Positions 22,379 to 26,752 of a DNA stretch of 26,752 bases are shown piece by piece; position 1 is the first letter of the stretch; each line of letters opens with the position of its first letter. A program made the position numbers and the translations under genes. Source of the stretch: Gammaproteobacteria bacterium (lineage in GTDB: Bacteria; Pseudomonadota; Gammaproteobacteria; Acidiferrobacterales; SZUA-150); the NCBI GenBank assembly GCA_029880755.1, contig JAOUNW010000008.1, positions 1 to 26,752 on the forward strand, in the 5' to 3' direction. The notes beneath the pieces were generated by a model. That model was given only the letters and a program-made list of their open reading frames with translations, was not told the DNA's origin and made no database searches.

Positions 22379-24583
22379 ATGGTTGAAATTATTGACAAAA
22401 AACCGGTGGACACGCTGACATTTGAGGCGTGCCTGGAGCGCTTGTCTGACAATCGCCAGGGAGGCGAAAAAGCGGTTATAAAAAAAGCCTGTGAACGGGC
22501 ATTTAAGGCTCATACGGGTCAACGGCGACAGTCCGGAGAACCGTTTTATCTTCACGCCGTTGCAGTCGCCGAGATTCTGAATAATCTCCACATGGACCAT
22601 GAAACAATTACCGCGGCGTTGCTACATGATGTAGTAGAAGATACGGAAATCAGTCTTGACGATATCAGGCACGAGTTTGGCGACAATATCGCCAGGCTTG
22701 TGGACGGCGTCACTAAAATGGGCCAAATACAGAGTTATCAGGCTGGTGACAAGCGGCTGGCAAAAAAGGATGCGGCCAGAGCCGAGTCTCTGAGAAAAAT
22801 GCTGTTGGCAATGGCCGAGGACATTCGCGTCGTACTGATTAAGTTGGCCGACCGCCTGCACAATATGCGTACCCTGGCGTCGCTCACTCCCGACAAGCAA
22901 AGCCGTATCGCCCAGGAAACTATGGAGATTTTTGCTCCATTGGCTAACCGGCTGGGCATTTGGCAGCTCAAATGGGAACTGGAGGATTTATCGTTTCGAT
23001 ATATGGAGCCGGTGGCCTACAAAACAATAGTCGCCATGCTTTCGGAAAGAAGGAGTGATCGGGAGCAGTACATAAGTAAATTTATTGACCGGCTCAACGC
23101 TGAAATTAGCCAGCGAGGCATTGCTGCCCAAATTACCGGTAGACCAAAGCATATTTACGGAATCTGGAAGAAAATGCGTCAGAAAGGGAGAGATTTCGAC
23201 CAGATTTACGATGTCAGGGCAGTGCGTATCCATGTAGATAAGGTCGAAGATTGCTATACAGTTTTGGGAGTAATCCACTCGCTGTGGAAGTATATACCGG
23301 GTGAGTTTGATGACTATATTGCAACACCAAAGGAAAATAACTATCGCTCCATTCATACAGCGGTTTTGGGACCGGAAGGAAAGGTAGTGGAAATTCAGAT
23401 ACGCACGCATGACATGCATAGGCAGGCGGAATATGGTGTGGCAGCGCACTGGCGTTACAAGGAGGGAATGGGTCAGGACAGTAGTTATGACGAGAAGGTT
23501 GCATGGTTAAGACAACTACTGGAATGGAAAGACGAGATTGCTGAGGCCGGTGACTTTATAGATCAATTCAAGTCAGAGCTATTTTCAGACAGGGTTTACG
23601 TGTTAACACCAAAGGGAAATATTATCGATCTCCCGAAGGGGTCGACACCGCTGGATTTTGCCTATCATGTGCACACGGAAGTGGGGCACCGTTGCCGTGG
23701 GGCCAAAGTCAACGGAAGTATGGTACCGCTAACATATAATTTAAAAACAGGGGATCAGGTTGATGTGCTCACTATCAAAAAAGGCGTTCCCAGTAGAGAC
23801 TGGATGAACCCACAGCTTGGTTATCTTTGTACCTCAAAAGCCAGAGCTAAAGTTAAGCAGTGGTTCCGACATCAGGACTATGAAGCTACTGTTTCTGATG
23901 GCCGTTCAATCCTGGAGAAAGAGCTTAAACGCATGGGTATTACCGGTGTTGCTTATGAGCGTATTGCCAAGAATTTTCATCTGGATAGGGTGGAGGACTT
24001 GTATGCCGCAATAGGTCGTGGGGATATCAAAACTTCCAGAATTCTGTCGGAATTCAAAGATCACATTGCACCAAAGCTCGATAACAAAGCAGACTTTTCT
24101 ATTTCGTCGCATACTGTTGCCAGGGATGTTCCAGGCGCTATAAAGATCCATGGTGTCGGTAATTTGTTGACCCACATGGGACGTTGCTGCAAACCTGTAC
24201 CGGGAGATGCCATAGTGGGATATATTACTCTGGGTAGAGGAGTAACTGTGCATAGAAGTGATTGTCCGAACGTACTCAGGCACAGCACGGAATCACCAGA
24301 TCGGTTGGTAGAAGTAGGTTGGGGTGCTAGTGGTGGGTCCGCTTATCCGGTTGATATCATTATTGTTGCTTATGATCGCTCGGGACTGCTGAATGACATT
24401 ACGACACTGCTGAGAAATGAATCAATCAATGTGCTGGCGGCCAATACTAATACCGACAAAGTTCGACATATCGCCAGAATGCAGTTGACACTGGAAATCA
24501 ATGATATCGATACACTGAGCCGGGTATTGGGAAAAATACAGCATATTCCAAATGTTACCGAAGTCAGCCGGAAAGTAACTTAG
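22379..24583 (+). CDS. relA: RelA/SpoT-family (p)ppGpp synthetase, RelA type with intact hydrolase site
   Basis: The protein has 734 aa. Domains in order: HD hydrolase (about 30-180), synthetase (about 240-365), TGS (about 390-455, starting near DRVYVLTPKG), a helical part, the cysteine region with GRCCKPVPGD, and a C-terminal ACT domain (VDIIIVAYDRSGLL onwards). The synthetase bears EFDD at 309-312, the acidic ExDD of RelA-type enzymes rather than RxKD of Rel/SpoT. The hydrolase residues are nevertheless complete: H59, H83-D84, E87-D88, and D158 in ADRLHNMR. The GVGNLLTHMGRCC segment also resembles RelA. The enzyme makes the stringent-response alarmone; whether it also degrades it is open. 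Confidence 0.9.
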   Translation: MVEIIDKKPVDTLTFEACLERLSDNRQGGEKAVIKKACERAFKAHTGQRRQSGEPFYLHAVAVAEILNNLHMDHETITAALLHDVVEDTEISLDDIRHEFGDNIARLVDGVTKMGQIQSYQAGDKRLAKKDAARAESLRKMLLAMAEDIRVVLIKLADRLHNMRTLASLTPDKQSRIAQETMEIFAPLANRLGIWQLKWELEDLSFRYMEPVAYKTIVAMLSERRSDREQYISKFIDRLNAEISQRGIAAQITGRPKHIYGIWKKMRQKGRDFDQIYDVRAVRIHVDKVEDCYTVLGVIHSLWKYIPGEFDDYIATPKENNYRSIHTAVLGPEGKVVEIQIRTHDMHRQAEYGVAAHWRYKEGMGQDSSYDEKVAWLRQLLEWKDEIAEAGDFIDQFKSELFSDRVYVLTPKGNIIDLPKGSTPLDFAYHVHTEVGHRCRGAKVNGSMVPLTYNLKTGDQVDVLTIKKGVPSRDWMNPQLGYLCTSKARAKVKQWFRHQDYEATVSDGRSILEKELKRMGITGVAYERIAKNFHLDRVEDLYAAIGRGDIKTSRILSEFKDHIAPKLDNKADFSISSHTVARDVPGAIKIHGVGNLLTHMGRCCKPVPGDAIVGYITLGRGVTVHRSDCPNVLRHSTESPDRLVEVGWGASGGSAYPVDIIIVAYDRSGLLNDITTLLRNESINVLAANTNTDKVRHIARMQLTLEINDIDTLSRVLGKIQHIPNVTEVSRKVT

Positions 24584-24609
24584 CAGCAGAATAGCTCTTC
24601 GAAAAAGAT

Positions 24610-25779
24610 ATGAATAACAAACAAACCAAGCTATTGCTTGATCTTCTCTCGCAACCGACAGCCCCCTTCAGAGAGTCCCATGTAGTTCGTTTTGTTCAAT
24701 CGGTGCTTAATGAATCCGGGGTGCCTTCTTTTACTGACAATATAGGAAATATTGTCGTAGGTGTGAGCTCCCGTGATAGTTACATACGTTTATTGAGGAC
24801 GCGTGACAAAGAGCCAGTCAGGCTGTTTGTTGCCCACATGGATCACCCGGGATTTCATGGTGTTAAATGGCTATCGCCAAATCGATTGGCGATAAAATGG
24901 CATGGAGGATCCCCCGTCAAGCATCTCTCCGGACATAGTGTGTGGCTGGCGGATGATGAGCGAAAACTGGCTGTGGGGAAGCTGATGCGACCCGCACTTG
25001 TAAAAGGAAAATGGGGGATAGATAGCGCGCAGGTTATTTTGTCTCAGGGAAAAAACCAGCAGACATTGCCCGATGCCAAAAACCTATTTGGTAGTTTCCT
25101 GTTCCGGGCGCCTGTATGGCAAAGTGGTAAGCGTATCTATGCCAATGCCGCCGATGACCTCACCGGGGTTTTCGCAATCCTTAATACAGCAATGTGCTTA
25201 TGGCAAAAGCACAAGTTGGCAGGTCAGAGTTTTCTTGGCCTGCTGACCCGCGCCGAAGAAGTCGGGTTTGTCGGAGCCGTAGGCCACTTTAATCTGGGTT
25301 GGCTGGAACGGCGAACGCGTCCCCTGGTTTGTATTAGTCTCGAGGCCTCGAGGACTTTACCCAATGCCGAAATTGGTAAAGGCCCCATCGTGCGCTTAGG
25401 CGACAGGCGTACTGTGTTTCAGGCAAATGGCCTCAAGCTTCTTGCAGATATTGCCGATAAGGTATTGCCGGGACGGCACCAAAAACGGATTATGGATGGT
25501 GGATCCTGCGAGGCTACTGCTGCTACTGCATTTGGCATACCTGCTATCGGCATATCCCTGCCTTTGGGAAATTACCACAATCAGGGGCTGGAAGGTGGCC
25601 CGGATTGTCCTAAATCAGGCGGACCGGCCCCGGAATTTGTTCATATGGATGATATTGCTGGCGAGCTCAAGCTCTGTCTGGCGCTTATGCGGCTTGGCTT
25701 AGCCTGGGATGATCCCTGGGAAAAACAAAAAGAACAACTTAAAAAGAATTTTCGACGTTACCAGCGATTATTGTCATAA
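24610..25779 (+). CDS. M42-type metallo-aminopeptidase
   Basis: The protein has 389 aa. The two-zinc site of the M42/glutamyl aminopeptidase family is complete: H76 and D78 in VAHMDHPGF, bridging D182/D183 in NAADDLTG, catalytic and ligand E216-E217 in RAEEVGFVGA, E245 in SLEAS, and H323 in GNYHNQG. A PDZ-like insertion typical of M42 lies between about 85 and 165. Such enzymes trim small peptides in the cytoplasm, often as large tetrahedral assemblies. There is no signal peptide. It starts 26 bases past relA and may be cotranscribed with it; no good ribosome-binding site is visible. Confidence 0.85.
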   Translation: MNNKQTKLLLDLLSQPTAPFRESHVVRFVQSVLNESGVPSFTDNIGNIVVGVSSRDSYIRLLRTRDKEPVRLFVAHMDHPGFHGVKWLSPNRLAIKWHGGSPVKHLSGHSVWLADDERKLAVGKLMRPALVKGKWGIDSAQVILSQGKNQQTLPDAKNLFGSFLFRAPVWQSGKRIYANAADDLTGVFAILNTAMCLWQKHKLAGQSFLGLLTRAEEVGFVGAVGHFNLGWLERRTRPLVCISLEASRTLPNAEIGKGPIVRLGDRRTVFQANGLKLLADIADKVLPGRHQKRIMDGGSCEATAATAFGIPAIGISLPLGNYHNQGLEGGPDCPKSGGPAPEFVHMDDIAGELKLCLALMRLGLAWDDPWEKQKEQLKKNFRRYQRLLS

Positions 25780-25835
25780 TGGTGTTTTTGGCGGACCTGT
25801 AAGCAAAGAATCCGGAATGTTAATTTAGTTAATTG

Positions 25836-25847
25836 CCACAATTGTGG
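25836..25847. promoter_or_regulatory. 12-bp palindrome upstream of dsbG
   Basis: CCACAATTGTGG is a perfect palindrome 17 bases ahead of the dsbG start, in the 85-bp gap behind the M42 gene. It could be an operator. The regulator is not identifiable, and a chance palindrome cannot be excluded. Confidence 0.25.
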
Positions 25848-25864
25848 TGCAGGTAGTTATTATC

Positions 25865-26659
25865 ATGAGTTTATGTGCCAGATGTTTATTTTTTTCCAGG
25901 CTAACCGTATTTGTTTGGATGCTCTCTATTAGTTCTTTGTGGGCCAGTGACTATCCCAGGGTTATTCAATCGCTGGAAGGACGTGGCATGAAAGTGGAGA
26001 AATCCTTTCCTGCTGTATCGGGAATGACCGGATGGCTCATTTCAATAAATGGACGTTACACCATTGTTTACACAAGCAAGGATAATAAAACACTTATTGC
26101 CGGTTCCTTGTATGATGAAACAGGTAATGATATTTCATCTACTTACAAAGATAAGTATATCCCCAAGCCGGATTACCGTGCGGCCTACGATGCGTTAACC
26201 AATGCCTCCTACATTGTAGAGGGCAAAAAAGCCAGCCCCAAAAGTGTGATCCATGTATTTTTTGATCCTAACTGTTTTTATTGCCATAAGGCGTGGGTGG
26301 CCTTACAGCCTTATGAGGATGCCGGGTTACAGGTTCGCTGGATTCCAGTGGCTTACCTCAGTCCGTCCAGTTTCAGTAAGGCGATTAAAATGCTGGACGC
26401 TAATGATAAGACAGCTGTATTTCGAAAGGGAATGCAGAATTTCGCCAAGGAGCGTAGTGCTCCCGCTGATATTAAACCGGAGGATAAGCCGGAAATTGCC
26501 GATCTTCTGCAGAAAAATGACCGTTTATGGAAAGCCTTTGGCATGACTGGTACGCCGGCGATCGTTTGGAAGCTGGAGAATGGCGAGATCGGTATTTCGC
26601 CTGGATTGCCCAGGCCGGAAGATTTGCCAAAAATTACAGGTATAACACTTGCAAAATAA
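25865..26659 (+). CDS. dsbG: DsbG-like periplasmic thiol:disulfide isomerase
   Basis: The protein has 264 aa from ATG 25865; an upstream GTG at 25844 would extend the n-region by seven residues and is less likely. A signal peptide (hydrophobic residues about 10-26) ends near SLWA. The N-terminal DsbC/DsbG dimerisation domain spans about 30-105, followed by a linker helix and a thioredoxin domain with C137-F-Y-C140 in FFDPNCFYCHKAW and the cis-proline in GTPAIVW. DsbC has CGYC and E. coli DsbG CPYC; the surrounding FDPNC..CHK favours DsbG. It isomerises disulfides or rescues sulfenylated cysteines in the periplasm. The stop lies two bases from that of the convergent LysM gene. Confidence 0.85.
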   Translation: MSLCARCLFFSRLTVFVWMLSISSLWASDYPRVIQSLEGRGMKVEKSFPAVSGMTGWLISINGRYTIVYTSKDNKTLIAGSLYDETGNDISSTYKDKYIPKPDYRAAYDALTNASYIVEGKKASPKSVIHVFFDPNCFYCHKAWVALQPYEDAGLQVRWIPVAYLSPSSFSKAIKMLDANDKTAVFRKGMQNFAKERSAPADIKPEDKPEIADLLQKNDRLWKAFGMTGTPAIVWKLENGEIGISPGLPRPEDLPKITGITLAK

Positions 26660-26661
26660 GT

Positions 26662-26752
26662 TTAAGGGTTGGTTGTTTGGCCAGCTTTTTCGTTTTTGGA
26701 CCTTCGAACGATGCGTACAGTATCACCGGGATAAATCAGGTGAGGATTCTTG
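26662..26752 (-). CDS. LysM-domain protein, C-terminal end
   Basis: The frame is open to the window edge and ends at TAA (26662-26664). The readable 29 residues begin KNPHLIYPGDTVRIV, the second half of a LysM peptidoglycan-binding domain, followed by a short basic tail RRSKNEKAG. The rest of the protein lies outside the window, so its role (for example a cell-wall hydrolase or an anchor) cannot be told. Confidence 0.8.
   Translation of the reverse strand, partial: KNPHLIYPGDTVRIVRRSKNEKAGQTTNP

Noticed and set aside
22988..23449. 153-codon frame antisense to relA
   Set aside because: It lies wholly within the synthetase domain of relA and has no features of its own.
12702..25796. The 14-mer GTGTTTTTGGCGGA occurs near 12702 and again near 25783
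   Set aside because: One shared 14-mer is expected by chance in a window of this size, and the flanks differ.
1..26752. CRISPR arrays, tRNA or rRNA genes, insertion sequences and phage attachment sites
   Set aside because: None is seen: no regular spaced repeats, no cloverleaf sequences, no transposase or integrase motifs, and no broken genes.

Overview
The window reads as chromosomal DNA of a gammaproteobacterium. The order lptD-surA-pdxA-rsmA, with amgK-murU divergent from lptD, is the arrangement known from Pseudomonas and relatives. GspC, Skp, SurA and LptD show a Gram-negative envelope. A qmoAB-hdrCB cluster points to dissimilatory sulfur metabolism, most simply a sulfur oxidiser, although no apr, sat or dsr genes lie in the window to prove it. 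I see no insertion sequences, CRISPR arrays, tRNAs, rRNAs or phage genes; this looks like stable core chromosome.

Layout. 1-312 is the 3' end of plsC. 309-5782 (minus) is an outer-membrane biogenesis and housekeeping operon: lptD, surA, pdxA, rsmA. 5882-7530 (plus) is amgK-murU, the MurNAc recycling bypass to UDP-MurNAc. 7654-7923 (minus) encodes a lysine-rich histone H1-like protein. 7924-8452 has no sizeable gene but holds what looks like a small self-contained minus-strand transcription unit: promoter, structured leader, 27-codon ORF and terminator. 8453-11289 (minus) is a split class II B12-dependent ribonucleotide reductase, nrdJa-nrdJb, with a promoter and two NrdR-like boxes 32 bp apart in front of it. 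11644-12579 (minus) is a PfkB-family sugar or nucleoside kinase.

12893-13111 is a small 72-aa protein with its own terminator. After a 356-bp leader rich in inverted repeats comes the four-gene operon qmoA-qmoB-hdrC-hdrB (13525-18614), closed by a strong bidirectional terminator. It encodes a soluble flavin/iron-sulfur complex of the Qmo/heterodisulfide-reductase type. The HdrB-like subunit with two CCG domains takes the place of the membrane QmoC.

18659-22259 is a run of mixed-strand envelope genes: an orphan gspC, a thioredoxin-HEAT fusion, skp, a membrane-anchored putative zincin and a TerB-like protein. 22379-26659 holds a RelA-type (p)ppGpp enzyme, an M42-type aminopeptidase and a DsbG-like periplasmic isomerase. 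The window ends in the C-terminus of a LysM protein on the minus strand.

The points of most interest are the Qmo/Hdr hybrid complex with its leader, the orphan minus-strand transcription unit at 8023-8342, the regulatory region of nrdJ, and a RelA that keeps intact hydrolase residues beside a RelA-type synthetase motif.
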